Assembly: GCF_000717745.1 (NCBI RefSeq)
Contig: NZ_JOBH01000001.1
Location: forward strand, 310,001 to 374,000
Direction of reading: 5' to 3'
DNA: 64,000 nucleotides
From: Streptomyces violens
GTDB lineage: Bacteria; Actinomycetota; Actinomycetes; Streptomycetales; Streptomycetaceae
Below the pieces are notes generated by a model. That model saw nothing but the letters and a program-made list of their open reading frames with translations. It ran no database searches and was not told the DNA's origin. The position numbers and the translations under genes are program-made. This document shows positions 36,391-45,939 of the stretch, piece after piece. The first letter of the stretch is position 1; every line of letters starts with the position of its first letter.

Positions 36391-37198
36391 AGCGCTCCTC
36401 CATCACACGGGCAATCAGCTCTGCCGAGAGATTCGGCGCCAGGGCTGCAGATTGCAGATGATCGTAGCGGAGCGAGCAATCCTCGGCGGATTCAGGATTG
36501 GCGGTCGGCTCGGCACCGCCGTAGCCCTCGGCGTAGACGATATCCGCCTGGTCTCTGTACGAGAACAGGGAGAACGCACCGACGAGACCCGCGTGTGCAC
36601 CGGCCGAGTACGGCAGAACCTGGATGTGCACATGGCGGGAGTCGCGGTAACTCAACAGGTGCGCCAGTTGCTTTCGCATCACCTCTCGGCCGCCGATTTC
36701 CTGGTAGAGAACGCCCTCGCCCATGACGACCCAGAGCAATGGCGGCTTCGCGCCCTCCAGAATGCGCTGCCGCGCCAGCCATGCCTCCACGCGGTCGTCG
36801 AGACCTTCCTTGTCGAGTACGCCGAGCACGGCCCGTGCGTACTCCGGGGTCTGCAGAAGCCCGTAGACCACCTGGGGCTGGAAAGCGAGGATGCGCCTGG
36901 CGGACGACTGGAGTTCGGTTACGCGCCGGTGCTTGTACGGCAGCTTGCTCCGGCGTACCAGATCCCATAGGCGCACCAACGCGCCCTTCGCGCCCAACGT
37001 CTCGTCGAGCCGCGGGATGTGTTCATCCTTGGGCATCTTCGCGGCCGTTTCGATCTGGCCGATCATCGAGCCGGTCAAGTACACCAGCTTGCCGAGCTGT
37101 TCGAGTGTCAGGCCGGCTTCCTCGCGCAGTCTCCGGAGCTCCGCTCCGAAGTAGTCGAGCGGAGATGCTCCCGGATCGAGCGACTTGCAATTGGCCAT
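36350..37198 (-). CDS. XRE-family helix-turn-helix regulator with DUF5753-type C-terminus
   Basis: A 282-residue regulator. The N-terminal HTH spans LRRLREEAGLTLEQLGKLVY and GSMIGQIETAAKMPK; the rest is the DUF5753-like ligand or partner domain (LLQTPEYARAVL, HVHIQVLPYSAGAH). ATG at 37198 is supported by GAGGGGG about 8 nt upstream. With the following DUF397 gene and the divergent ATPase gene it forms the WhiJ/AbaA-type regulatory trio common in Streptomyces, where such sets affect development and antibiotic production. Confidence 0.92.
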   Translation of the reverse strand: MANCKSLDPGASPLDYFGAELRRLREEAGLTLEQLGKLVYLTGSMIGQIETAAKMPKDEHIPRLDETLGAKGALVRLWDLVRRSKLPYKHRRVTELQSSARRILAFQPQVVYGLLQTPEYARAVLGVLDKEGLDDRVEAWLARQRILEGAKPPLLWVVMGEGVLYQEIGGREVMRKQLAHLLSYRDSRHVHIQVLPYSAGAHAGLVGAFSLFSYRDQADIVYAEGYGGAEPTANPESAEDCSLRYDHLQSAALAPNLSAELIARVMEERYGHAREPGPRPVA

Positions 37199-37287
37199 GG
37201 GAGCCCCCTCGCTCAACCAGCGCAACCAGTCGTCCAGTTGTATTCACGACGTAGCTGAGCGTAATCGACGCAGCGCACGATGGGACT

Positions 37288-37734
37288 GTGAATGACACTT
37301 CCGACACCGACACCTACGCCTTCCCGACGCGGGAGTACCGCATCTCCCTCCGCGTCGGCACGCACAGCCCCCGGCACGTGCGGCGCGTCGTGCGCGCGCT
37401 CGTGCGGCTGTGGGGGCTGGCGCATCTCGCCGACGCCGCCGAGCTCGCCGTGACGGAGCTGCTGGTCAATGTGTACCGGCATGTACCGGACCGGCGGTGC
37501 ACCGTCGCCGTGCGGCGACACCAGGACGGCGGGGACGGCGGCGACGGGGTGGTGGTCGCCGTCCATGACGACCATCCCGTACTGCCCGCAGCGCAGGACG
37601 CCGGCCCGTGGGAGGAACGCGGGCGCGGGCTCGCGCTCGTCGCGGCGGCCGCGGACAAGTGGGGCGTGGCACCGGACGACGAAGGCCCGCAGCGCACCAC
37701 CGGGAAAACCGTGTGGTGCGAGCTGCGGGCCTGA
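37288..37734 (+). CDS. HATPase_c (anti-sigma/RsbW-like) ATP-binding protein
   Basis: A 148-residue small kinase-like ATPase: the N box is in AAELAVTELLVNVYRH, the G1 box is degenerate (VVVAVHDDHPVLP) and the G2 region is ERGRGLALVAAAADKWG. Such stand-alone domains bind ATP and often inhibit sigma factors. Divergent from the HTH-DUF397 pair with an 89-bp shared promoter region. GTG start with a weak GGGA 4 nt upstream. GCTGCGGGCCTGAC occurs twice across and after the stop codon. Confidence 0.88.
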   Translation: MNDTSDTDTYAFPTREYRISLRVGTHSPRHVRRVVRALVRLWGLAHLADAAELAVTELLVNVYRHVPDRRCTVAVRRHQDGGDGGDGVVVAVHDDHPVLPAAQDAGPWEERGRGLALVAAAADKWGVAPDDEGPQRTTGKTVWCELRA

Positions 37735-37756
37735 CCAGTCGGGCTGCGGGCCTGAC
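37722..37756. repeat. 14-bp duplication across the HATPase stop codon
   Basis: GCTGCGGGCCTGAC at 37722-37735 (includes the TGA) and again at 37743-37756. Confidence 0.85.
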
Positions 37757-37764
37757 GGAACAAC

Positions 37765-37781
37765 AGGCGGCGAAGCCGCCT
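37765..37781. terminator. Small hairpin between convergent HATPase and obg genes
   Basis: AGGCGGC-GAA-GCCGCCT, a 7-bp stem with a triloop that touches the obg stop codon. Confidence 0.45.
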
Positions 37782-39220
37782 CAGCCCAGCGGGTTGAAGC
37801 CGTCGTACTCGGCCTCCGCCTCGTCCCGCTCCGCGTCGCGGTCCCGGCGGCGCTGTGCGGCCGGGCGGGGGGCCTCCAGGCGGTGGTCCTCGCCGCGGCG
37901 GCCGAGCATCTCCGCGCCGGCCATCATCGTCGGCTCCCAGTCGAAGACGACCGCGTTGTCCTCGGGGCCGATGGCGACGCCGTCACCCGCGCGCGCACCG
38001 GCCTTGAGCAGCGCGTCCTCGACGCCGAGGCGGTTGAGGCGGTCGGCGAGGTAGCCCACGGCCTCGTCGTTGTTGAAGTCGGTCTGGCGCACCCAGCGCT
38101 CCGGCTTGTCGCCGCGGACGCGGAAGAGGTTCTCTCCCTCGGGGGTGACGGTGAAGCCGGTGTCGTTGACGGCCTGGGGGCGGATGACGACGCGGGTCGC
38201 CTCCTGGACCGGCTTCGCCGCGCGGGCCTGCGCGACGATCTCGGCGAGGGCGTAGGAGAGCTCCTTGAGGCCCATGTGGGCCACCGCGGAGACCTCGAAG
38301 ACGCGGTAGCCGCGGGCCTCCAGGTCGGGGCGGATCATGTCCGCGAGGTCCTTGCCGTCCGGGATGTCGATCTTGTTGAGGACGACGACGCGGGGCCGGT
38401 TCTCCAGGCCGCCGTACTGCGCCAGCTCCTCCTCGATGATGTCGAGGTCGGAGACCGGGTCGCGGTCGGATTCGAGGGTGGCCGTGTCCAGGACGTGGAC
38501 GAGGACCTCGCAGCGCTCCACGTGCCGCAGGAACTCCAGGCCGAGGCCCTTGCCCTGGCTGGCGCCGGGGATGAGGCCCGGGACGTCCGCGATCGTGTAG
38601 ACCGTCGAACCGGCCGTCACCACGCCGAGGTTGGGGACCAGGGTGGTGAAGGGGTAGTCGGCGATCTTCGGCTTGGCGGCGGACAGTACCGAGATGAGGG
38701 ACGACTTGCCGGCGCTGGGGTAGCCGACGAGGGCGACGTCCGCGACCGTCTTCAGCTCCAGGACGATGTCCCGCTCCTCGCCCGGCTCGCCGAGCAGCGC
38801 GAAGCCGGGGGCCTTGCGGCGGGCGGAGGCCAGCGCCGCGTTGCCGAGGCCGCCGCGGCCGCCCTGGCCCGCGACGAAGGTGGTGCCCTGGCCGACCAGG
38901 TCCGCGAGGACGTTGCCCTTGCCGTCGAGGATGACCGTGCCGTCCGGGACCGGCAGGACGAGGTCCTGGCCGTTCTTGCCGGAGCGGTGGTCGCCCGCGC
39001 CGGGCGCGCCGTTGGTGGCCTTGCGGTGCGGGTGGTGGTGATAGTCCAGGAGGGTGGTGACGTCCTGGTCGACGACCAGGATCACATCGCCGCCACGGCC
39101 GCCGTTGCCGCCGTCGGGGCCGCCGAGCGGCTTGAACTTCTCCCGGAAGACGGAGGCACAGCCGTGGCCTCCGTTACCCGCGGCGACGTGCAGCTCGACG
39201 CGGTCCACGAAGGTGGTCAT
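37781..39220 (-). CDS. obg: Obg/CgtA GTPase
   Basis: A 479-residue ribosome-associated GTPase that in Streptomyces is essential and affects the start of aerial growth. It shows the glycine-rich Obg fold ([32 protein letters not shown]), the P-loop [27 protein letters not shown] and a C-terminal OCT domain, followed by a charged tail. SD GGAGG stands 9 nt before the ATG. Downstream of rpmA-rplU on the same strand, with its own repeat-bearing leader. Confidence 0.98.
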   Translation of the reverse strand: MTTFVDRVELHVAAGNGGHGCASVFREKFKPLGGPDGGNGGRGGDVILVVDQDVTTLLDYHHHPHRKATNGAPGAGDHRSGKNGQDLVLPVPDGTVILDGKGNVLADLVGQGTTFVAGQGGRGGLGNAALASARRKAPGFALLGEPGEERDIVLELKTVADVALVGYPSAGKSSLISVLSAAKPKIADYPFTTLVPNLGVVTAGSTVYTIADVPGLIPGASQGKGLGLEFLRHVERCEVLVHVLDTATLESDRDPVSDLDIIEEELAQYGGLENRPRVVVLNKIDIPDGKDLADMIRPDLEARGYRVFEVSAVAHMGLKELSYALAEIVAQARAAKPVQEATRVVIRPQAVNDTGFTVTPEGENLFRVRGDKPERWVRQTDFNNDEAVGYLADRLNRLGVEDALLKAGARAGDGVAIGPEDNAVVFDWEPTMMAGAEMLGRRGEDHRLEAPRPAAQRRRDRDAERDEAEAEYDGFNPLG

Positions 39221-39259
39221 GAGGGGTGCCTCCAGATACGGCGGGGACGTACGCGGTGA

Positions 39260-39294
39260 CGTACGGAGTTACGGGGTTCCCGTACAGAGTTACG
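39260..39294. repeat. 14-bp direct repeats in the obg leader
   Basis: CGTACGGAGTTACG (39260-39273) and CGTACAGAGTTACG (39281-39294), 21 bp apart, 40-75 bp upstream of the obg start codon. Confidence 0.7.
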
Positions 39295-39325
39295 TACGGA
39301 ATTGTCTCTTCGTTAACACGCGAAA

Positions 39326-39361
39326 GGCGGACCCGCTTCCCGTACGGGAAGGGGATCCGCC
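39326..39361 (-). terminator. Terminator after rplU-rpmA
   Basis: GGCGGA-c-CC-gc-TTCCCG pairs with CGGGAA-gg-GG-a-TCCGCC around a TA centre, 50 nt after the rpmA stop. Confidence 0.7.
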
Positions 39362-39410
39362 CTCGCGAAGAACCGTTGAACGGTTCCGCGGTGTCTTACG
39401 ACCTGGTGGG

Positions 39411-39665
39411 TCAGACGCCCGGAACGATGTTCACGACCTTGCGGCCGCGGTGGGTACCGAACTCCACCGCACCGGCCTGGAGCGCGAACAGCGTGTCGTC
39501 GCCGCCGCGGCCGACGCCGGTGCCCGGGTGGAAGTGGGTGCCGCGCTGGCGGACGATGATCTCACCGGCGAGGACGGCCTGGCCGCCGAAGCGCTTGACG
39601 CCGAGCCGCTGAGCGTTGGAATCGCGACCGTTCCGAGTGGACGATGCGCCCTTCTTGTGTGCCAT
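39411..39665 (-). CDS. rpmA: Ribosomal protein bL27
   Basis: An 84-residue protein beginning [20 protein letters not shown] with the family's KRFGGQAV and [20 protein letters not shown]. The long N-terminus reaches the peptidyl-transferase centre. GAGGAG lies just before the ATG, and the gene follows rplU by 14 bp. Confidence 0.99.
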   Translation of the reverse strand: MAHKKGASSTRNGRDSNAQRLGVKRFGGQAVLAGEIIVRQRGTHFHPGTGVGRGGDDTLFALQAGAVEFGTHRGRKVVNIVPGV

Positions 39666-39679
39666 GTCTCCTCAGTCCC

Positions 39680-40000
39680 TTACTTCGCCGGAGCGTCGAT
39701 GCCGGTGATCTTCAGCGCGGTGTGCAGCTGACGGTGGCCGATCCGCTTCTTGTAACCGGTCTTGTTCTTGTACTTCTGGATGCGGATCTTGTCGCCCTTG
39801 TGGTGGTCCACGACCTCGGCCTGGACCTTCACGCCGGCGAGCACCCACGGGTCGCTCGTGACGGACTCGCCGTCGACGACCAGCAGCGTGGAGAGCTCGA
39901 CGGAGTCGCCGACCTTGCTGGTGGAAATGCGGTCAACCTCGATGACGTCGCCGACAGCAACCTTCTGCTGACGGCCGCCGGTGCGCACGATCGCGTACAC
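39680..40000 (-). CDS. rplU: Ribosomal protein bL21
   Basis: A 106-residue protein that begins at GTG (39998-40000) with [14 protein letters not shown]; the frame is open further upstream but the normal bL21 start fits this GTG. Other blocks are [18 protein letters not shown] and [12 protein letters not shown]. First gene of rplU-rpmA. The ~90-nt leader contains a GC-rich imperfect hairpin (40041-40070) that might serve autoregulation. Confidence 0.97.
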   Translation of the reverse strand: MYAIVRTGGRQQKVAVGDVIEVDRISTSKVGDSVELSTLLVVDGESVTSDPWVLAGVKVQAEVVDHHKGDKIRIQKYKNKTGYKKRIGHRQLHTALKITGIDAPAK

Positions 40001-40209
40001 GCGGAACTCTCTCTCGCTAGAAACGGGGACCACTGATGCCAGCCGCCCGGGAGCCCTTGCGGGCCCGGCTTCCGACGCGATCCGCATGACGCGATCCGCA
40101 CTGGACGAGCGGCCTCCCCCGGCGAACCGGGAGGTGTTTGCTCAGGTGGTTGGCGTACACAGACGCCGAAGGTCAAGGTTACGGGGCCTTGACCAGGGGG
40201 TCAAACCGG

Positions 40210-40238
40210 GCCCCGGGCCGTGACGTACGGCCCGGGGC
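40210..40238 (-). terminator. Terminator after rne
   Basis: GCCCCGGGCCGT pairs perfectly with ACGGCCCGGGGC around a 5-nt loop, 13 nt after the rne stop. Confidence 0.75.
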
Positions 40239-40250
40239 GCCGGGTACTGC

Positions 40251-43200
40251 TCAGTCCTCCGCGGGGGCGGAGACCGACGAAGGAGCGGACTGCTCGGCGG
40301 CCGCGGTCTTCTTGGCCGCCGTCTTCTTCGCAGTCGTCTTCTTCGCCGCGGTCTTCTTCGCGGTGGTCTTCTTGGCCGCCGCCTTCTTGGCGGTGGTCTT
40401 CTCCGCGGTCTTCTCGGCGGTCTTCCCGGCCGGGGCCTCGTCGGCGGTGGCCTGCTCGGCCTCCGCCTTCTCGGCCGCAGCCTTCTTCGCCGTCTTCTTG
40501 GCCGGGGCCTTCTTCGCGGCGGCCTTCTTGGTCGTCGCCTTCTTGGCCGTGGCCTTCTTCGCGGTGCTCTTCTTGGCCGTCTTCTTGGCGGGCTCCTTGG
40601 CCTCGGTCGCCGCCTCGGGCTCCGCGGCCTCGGCCTCGGGGGCCTGCGGCTCCGTGGGGGCCTCGTGCGGGGCGCCGGTGGCCACCTCGGGGGTCGCCTC
40701 CGCCGCCGCCTCGGCAGCGGCCTCGGGGGCCGCCTCGCCGCCGGCCTCGGTGGGCGCGGCGGGCTCGGCGCCGGCCGGGGCCGACACCGCGCGGGTCACC
40801 CGGCGGCGGGCACGGGCCGGACGGGCCGCGGGCTGCGGCTCGGGCTGCGGCTCCGGCTCGGCGGCGGGCTGCTCGGCGGCCACGGGCTCCTCGGCCTGCG
40901 CCGGCTGCTCGGCCTGCGCCGGTACCGGCTCCTGGTCCGCCGCGGCGGACTCAGGGGCGGACTCGGCAGCGGGCACCACGATCGCGGCGCTGTCGTCGGC
41001 GGCCTTCGGGGAGCCCGCCGGAGCGGACACCTTCCGGCTCGCGCGGCGACGGCCACGCCCACGGCCGCGGTCGGCGGCCGCCTCGGCCTCGGCCGGGCTG
41101 GAGAACCACTCGTCGGCGTCGGCGACCGCGGGGGCCAGCTCCGCCTCGGTGACGGGCGCGGGCTCCAGCTCGGGCGCCGGGGCGGCCTGCTCCGCGGCCT
41201 TCTCGGGCTGGTGGTCGTGCTTCTCGCCGTTGCCGCCCTTGCCCTTCTTCTTCCGCTTGCCGCCACCGCCGGTGCTCGTGGCCTGGTCCATGTGGACGAT
41301 CACGCCACGGCCGTTGCAGTGCACGCACGGCTCGGAGAAGGACTCCAGGAGGCCCTGGCCGACCCGCTTACGCGTCATCTGGACCAGGCCCAGCGAGGTC
41401 ACCTCGGCGACCTGGTGCTTCGTACGGTCCCGGCCCAGGCACTCCAGCATCCGCCGCAGCACGAGGTCCCGGTTGGACTCCAGCACCATGTCGATGAAGT
41501 CGATGACGACGATGCCGCCGAGGTCCCGCAGGCGCAGCTGGCGGACGATCTCCTCGGCCGCCTCCAGGTTGTTTCTGGTGACGGTCTCTTCGAGGTTGCC
41601 GCCCTGGCCGGTGAACTTGCCGGTGTTGACATCGATCACGACCATGGCCTCGGTCTTGTCGATCACCAGCGAGCCGCCGGACGGCAGCCAGACCTTGCGG
41701 TCCAGCGCCTTCATGAGCTGCTCGTCGATCCGGTACGTCGCGAAGACGTCGACGTCCGAGGTCCACTTCTGGAGCCGGTCGCCGAGGTCCGGCGCGACGT
41801 GCGAGACGTAACCGGAGATCGTCTGCCAGGCGTCCTCGCCGCTGACGATGACCTTGGAGAAGTCCTCGTTGAAGATGTCGCGCACGACGCGGACGGTCAT
41901 GTCCGGCTCGCCGTACAGCAGGGTCGGGGCGTTGCCGCTCTTCGCCTTCTTCTGGATCTCCTCCCACTGCGCCTGGAGGCGCTCCACGTCGCGGCGCAGC
42001 TCGTCCTCGCTCGCGCCCTCGGCGGCGGTGCGCACGATGACGCCCGCGTCCTCGGGGACGATCTTCTTGAGGATCTGCTTCAGGCGCGACCGCTCGGTGT
42101 CGGGGAGCTTGCGGCTGATGCCGGTCATCGAGCCCTCGGGCACGTAGACCAGGTACCGGCCGGGCAGGGAGACCTGGCTGGTGAGGCGGGCGCCCTTGTG
42201 GCCGATCGGGTCCTTGGTGACCTGGACCAGGACCGACTGGCCGGACTTCAGGGCGGTCTCGATGCGGCGCGGGCCGTGGCCCATGCCGAGCGCCTCGAAG
42301 TTGACCTCACCGGCGTACAGGACGGCGTTGCGGCCCTTGCCGATGTCGACGAAGGCGGCCTCCATCGACGGCAGGACGTTCTGGACCTTGCCCAGGTAGA
42401 CGTTGCCGACGTACGAGGTCGACTGCTCCTTGTTGACGTAGTGCTCGACGAGCACGTCGTCCTCGAGGACGCCGATCTGGGTGCGCTCGCCGCTCTGGCG
42501 GACGACCATCACGCGCTCGACGGCCTCGCGGCGCGCCAGGAACTCCGCCTCGGTGATGATCGGCACCCGACGGCGGCCCTGCTCGCGGCCTTCGCGGCGG
42601 CGCTGCTTCTTGGCCTCCATACGGGTCGAGCCCTTGATGGACTGGACCTCGTCGAAGCCGGTACCGGGCTCGCGCTCTTCCTTCTTGCGCGGCTCGCGGA
42701 CCTTGACGACCGTACGCTCCGGGTCGTCGCCGTTCGTGCCGGGCTCGGCCCCGTCACCGCTGCGACGGCGGCGACGGCGGCGGCGACGGCTGCTGCTGGA
42801 GCCGCCGGACGGCTGCTCGTCGGCGTCCCCGGCCTCCGGCTCCTCGGCCTCGGCAGGCTCCTCGGCGGGCTGCTCCTCGACGGCCTCGGACCCGTCGCGG
42901 GGCTCAGCGGACTCGCCGGCCTCGTCCGTGCCGTCGGTCTCCGCGGCGTCGCCACGGCGACGGCGGCGGCCACCGCGACGGCGACGGCGCGAGGGACGGT
43001 CGCCCTGCTCCTCGTCGCCCTGCGCGGCCTCGGCCTCGGGCTCTTCCTCGGTCTCTGCGGTCTCCTCCTCGGCGGGGGCGACCTGCTGGGGCTCGGCCTC
43101 CGCGGCCGCACCGCGACGACGGCGGCGGCGCGCCGGGCGCTCCTCGGCCTCCGCGGGCTCCTCCTCGACGGGGGCGGCCGCAGCGGCGGCGGCAGCGGTC

Positions 43201-44792
43201 TCCGGGGTCTGGAACATCGGCTCGGTGAAGACCGGGGCCTGGAAGACGGCGCTCGGCGGCTGGGCGGAGCGGCGGCGGCCACGCGCCGGGGCCGCCTCGG
43301 CGGCGGGCTCCTCGGTGGCGGCCCGGTCCTGCGCGGCCGGGGCCTGGGCGGGCTGGGCGAACGCGGGCGCGGCGGGGCGCTCGGCGCGGCGGCGCGCACG
43401 CCGGCGCGGGCCCTCGGTGGGCTCCTCGGCCTGCTCGGCGGCGGGTGCTTCCTGTACGGGCTGCTCGGCGGCCTCCGCCGCCTCGCCCTGCGGGCTCTCG
43501 GCCGGGCGCTCCGCGCGGCGGCGGGTGCGGCGGCGCGGGGCCTGCTCGGCGACCGGGGCCGGCGGGGCCGTCTCGGCGGCGACCGCCTGCGCGGCGGCCG
43601 CGACCGGCTGCTCGTCCTCGTCCGCGGCGACCGGGGCCTGGGTGGCGGGCGTGCCCTCCGGAGCCGATGCCTTACGGGTGGCTCGGCGGCGGGTACGGGC
43701 GGGCCTGGCGGGCTGCGGCTCGGCCTCGGCGGACACCGTGGCGGCCTCCTCGGCGCTCGCCTCCTCCGCCGCTGCCTCGGCGGCGGCCTCGATCTGGTCC
43801 TCGTCCTCGTCCTCGGCGGCGACCTCCGCGACGGCGAGGGCCGGCTCCGGGGTCACCGGCGGGGGGGCCTCGGCGGGCTGCGGCGAACCGGCGGGCGCGG
43901 ACGCCCGGCGGGTGGCCCGGCGACGCGTACGGGCGGGCCTGGCCTCTGCTGCGGGGGCCTGCTCTTCCGCGGCGGCCTGCGGCTGCTCGGCGGCCTCCTG
44001 CACGGGCTGCGGCTGCTCAGCGGCGGCCTGCGGCTCTTCAGCGGCGGCCTGCTCCTCCGCCGGGGCCGGCGTACCGGCCGGAGCGGTGACCTTGCGGGTC
44101 ACGCGGCGGCGCGAACGGGCCGGGCGGGACTCCGCGGCGGCGGTGGCGGCCCGCGCGGGGGCCTCGGCGGCAGCGGCCTCGGCGGCGGCCGTCTCGGCAG
44201 CGGCGGCGGACTCGGCCTGCGCCTCGTCGTCGGCGGCCACGGCGACCGGCTCCGCGACGACGGCCCGCTCGGCCACCGGCGCGCCGGTCTCGTCGGGCTG
44301 CGGCGTGCCGGCCGGGGCCGAGACGCGGCGGGTGGCACGGCGGCGGGGGCGCGCGGGCGCGGCCTCGTCACCGGTCACGACGGCCGGCTGCTCGGCAGCG
44401 GCCTGCGGGGTGCTCTCGGCCGGCGCGGCGGGCGCGGCGGCGTCCTCGGCGGCCGGTGCCTCGGCAGCGGCCGTCTCAGTGGTGGTGCGCGGTGACCCGG
44501 CCGGGGCCGACGTACGGCGGGTGGCGCGGCGGCGCGGGCGCGCCGGGGCGGCCTCGTCACCGGTCACGACCGTGCCGGCAGCGGGCTCCTGGGGAGCGGC
44601 TGCGGCACCGGGCCCGTCGGCCGGCTGTACGGCCGTCGCCTCGGGGGCGGCGGCGCCTCCCACCGGCGGCCCCGCGGGCCGGGACGCCGCACGGCGCCTG
44701 CGGCGCGGCGGCAGGGTGTCACTCGGTGTGCTGTTGTCGGAGCGGCTGTTCGCCGGCTCCGCGGATTCCGTGGGCTCAATGGGTTCGAGCAT
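40251..44792 (-). CDS. rne: Ribonuclease E/G with long repeat-bearing arms
   Basis: A 1513-residue endoribonuclease that starts bulk mRNA decay and rRNA processing. The core in the middle has an S1 domain (EHYVNKEQSTSYVGNVYLGK), the metal-binding DVNTG and VVIDFIDM, and the zinc-link CVHCNGRG. Both arms are disordered, with Ala/Glu-rich sequence and repeated RRRATRR-x-SAPAG-[ST]-P motifs: five in the N-arm and two in the C-arm. Two N-terminal copies sit in near-identical 27-residue units. The C-arm ends in a Lys/Ala run (AKKATTKKAAAKK). ATG at 44792 follows GGGAGAA by 11 nt. In S. coelicolor RNase ES the arms carry PNPase contacts. Confidence 0.95.
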   Translation of the reverse strand: MLEPIEPTESAEPANSRSDNSTPSDTLPPRRRRRAASRPAGPPVGGAAAPEATAVQPADGPGAAAAPQEPAAGTVVTGDEAAPARPRRRATRRTSAPAGSPRTTTETAAAEAPAAEDAAAPAAPAESTPQAAAEQPAVVTGDEAAPARPRRRATRRVSAPAGTPQPDETGAPVAERAVVAEPVAVAADDEAQAESAAAAETAAAEAAAAEAPARAATAAAESRPARSRRRVTRKVTAPAGTPAPAEEQAAAEEPQAAAEQPQPVQEAAEQPQAAAEEQAPAAEARPARTRRRATRRASAPAGSPQPAEAPPPVTPEPALAVAEVAAEDEDEDQIEAAAEAAAEEASAEEAATVSAEAEPQPARPARTRRRATRKASAPEGTPATQAPVAADEDEQPVAAAAQAVAAETAPPAPVAEQAPRRRTRRRAERPAESPQGEAAEAAEQPVQEAPAAEQAEEPTEGPRRRARRRAERPAAPAFAQPAQAPAAQDRAATEEPAAEAAPARGRRRSAQPPSAVFQAPVFTEPMFQTPETAAAAAAAAPVEEEPAEAEERPARRRRRRGAAAEAEPQQVAPAEEETAETEEEPEAEAAQGDEEQGDRPSRRRRRGGRRRRRGDAAETDGTDEAGESAEPRDGSEAVEEQPAEEPAEAEEPEAGDADEQPSGGSSSSRRRRRRRRRSGDGAEPGTNGDDPERTVVKVREPRKKEEREPGTGFDEVQSIKGSTRMEAKKQRRREGREQGRRRVPIITEAEFLARREAVERVMVVRQSGERTQIGVLEDDVLVEHYVNKEQSTSYVGNVYLGKVQNVLPSMEAAFVDIGKGRNAVLYAGEVNFEALGMGHGPRRIETALKSGQSVLVQVTKDPIGHKGARLTSQVSLPGRYLVYVPEGSMTGISRKLPDTERSRLKQILKKIVPEDAGVIVRTAAEGASEDELRRDVERLQAQWEEIQKKAKSGNAPTLLYGEPDMTVRVVRDIFNEDFSKVIVSGEDAWQTISGYVSHVAPDLGDRLQKWTSDVDVFATYRIDEQLMKALDRKVWLPSGGSLVIDKTEAMVVIDVNTGKFTGQGGNLEETVTRNNLEAAEEIVRQLRLRDLGGIVVIDFIDMVLESNRDLVLRRMLECLGRDRTKHQVAEVTSLGLVQMTRKRVGQGLLESFSEPCVHCNGRGVIVHMDQATSTGGGGKRKKKGKGGNGEKHDHQPEKAAEQAAPAPELEPAPVTEAELAPAVADADEWFSSPAEAEAAADRGRGRGRRRASRKVSAPAGSPKAADDSAAIVVPAAESAPESAAADQEPVPAQAEQPAQAEEPVAAEQPAAEPEPQPEPQPAARPARARRRVTRAVSAPAGAEPAAPTEAGGEAAPEAAAEAAAEATPEVATGAPHEAPTEPQAPEAEAAEPEAATEAKEPAKKTAKKSTAKKATAKKATTKKAAAKKAPAKKTAKKAAAEKAEAEQATADEAPAGKTAEKTAEKTTAKKAAAKKTTAKKTAAKKTTAKKTAAKKTAAAEQSAPSSVSAPAED

Positions 44793-45007
44793 GCGGGCGG
44801 TTCTCCCGTCACGCTCCCGGGCGCCGCGTCCGGTTCCGGCCGCGGCCCGCGTCCAGCGCGGTGCCGCGGTCCGGGGCGCGGGCGCCACACGGGAGCTTTA
44901 GTCTCGCTCGCCGGGCCCTTGTGTCCGGGACCGGCGAAAGTCTCCTGGTCAGTTCGTTCGCCGGACCGGGGTGGCTCCCTGGCTGATCGGCGACGCGACG
45001 ACGGCTC

Positions 45008-45853
45008 CTACGCTGCGCCGTCCGCCGCTCCACCGCCTGCGGGCGGTGCCTGCGTCGCGGCGGTCAGCCCGGCGGCCGTGGGTGGGGCGGCCGTGGCTGC
45101 TGCGTCGCGGTCGGGCGCGAGCGGGTCGGTCACCGCGCCGGTCTCCTCATCGAGCAGCCCCTGCGCCAGCCTGGTCACCGCTGCGGGGACCGGCGGCGCC
45201 AGGTCGGCCGTAGCTCGGAGGCCGGACAGGACGTCGTCGGGTCGTACGGCAGGTGTCAGATGCCGAACAACCAGCCGCAGTATCGCACAGGGACCAGCGC
45301 CGGGCCTATCGGCCTCGCACGCACCCGCCTGCAGATCCGCGACCGCAGCCCGCGCGTCGAAGGTACGGATGCCCTTCTTCGTCGCGCGCTCGACCGGCAC
45401 TTCTTCCGCCGCGAGGAACGCCGCGACGGCCCGCTCCGCGTCCGCGACGGCCACGCCGTCCAGGCGCAGCTCCCACACCGATGCCTGCAGCCGGTCGGCG
45501 AGCCCGGAGGTGTGCGCCTCCACGGCGTCGGTCACATCGAGGCCGTCCGGCAGCGACTCGTCCAGCAGCGCACGCAGCACCGCCGGGTCCCGTCGCTCGG
45601 TGAGGGCGATCTCCAGGTACTCGGCCTCGCTGCCGGTGCCCGTGGGCGCGGCATTGGCGTACGACACCTTGGGATGCGGGGTGAATCCCGCGGAGTACGC
45701 CATGGGCACCTCGGCACGGCGCAGCGCGCGCTCGAAAGCGCGCTGGAAGTCACGGTGGCTGGTGAACCGGAGGCGGCCGCGCTTGGTGTAGCGCAGTCGG
45801 ATGCGCTGCACCGCCGGTGCGGGCGGCGGGCCTTCGGGCTGTCGCTTGCCCAG
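45008..45853 (-). CDS. TIGR03936 family radical-SAM-associated protein
   Basis: A protein of about 281 residues with YTKRGRLRFTSHRDFQRAFE, the blocks AYSAGFTPHPKVSYANA and EYLEIALTERRDP typical of the family. It accompanies the TIGR03960 radical SAM enzyme and in other bacteria is fused to it. No ATG/GTG/TTG fits a conserved start near GKRQPEGPPPAPAVQRIRL; I chose CTG at 45851-45853 because GAAGGA stands 9 nt upstream. A GTG at 45811 would shorten the protein by 14 residues but has no binding site. The C-terminus is an Ala-rich tail. Confidence 0.85.
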   Translation of the reverse strand: MGKRQPEGPPPAPAVQRIRLRYTKRGRLRFTSHRDFQRAFERALRRAEVPMAYSAGFTPHPKVSYANAAPTGTGSEAEYLEIALTERRDPAVLRALLDESLPDGLDVTDAVEAHTSGLADRLQASVWELRLDGVAVADAERAVAAFLAAEEVPVERATKKGIRTFDARAAVADLQAGACEADRPGAGPCAILRLVVRHLTPAVRPDDVLSGLRATADLAPPVPAAVTRLAQGLLDEETGAVTDPLAPDRDAAATAAPPTAAGLTAATQAPPAGGGAADGAA

Positions 45854-45939
45854 TGTCGTCAGTCCTTCGTGAGTGGGGTCGTACTGCTACCTAGAGTACG
45901 TGCCTGCCGGGCCGTCGGTTCCCGCCGGGGTGTGCGGCG

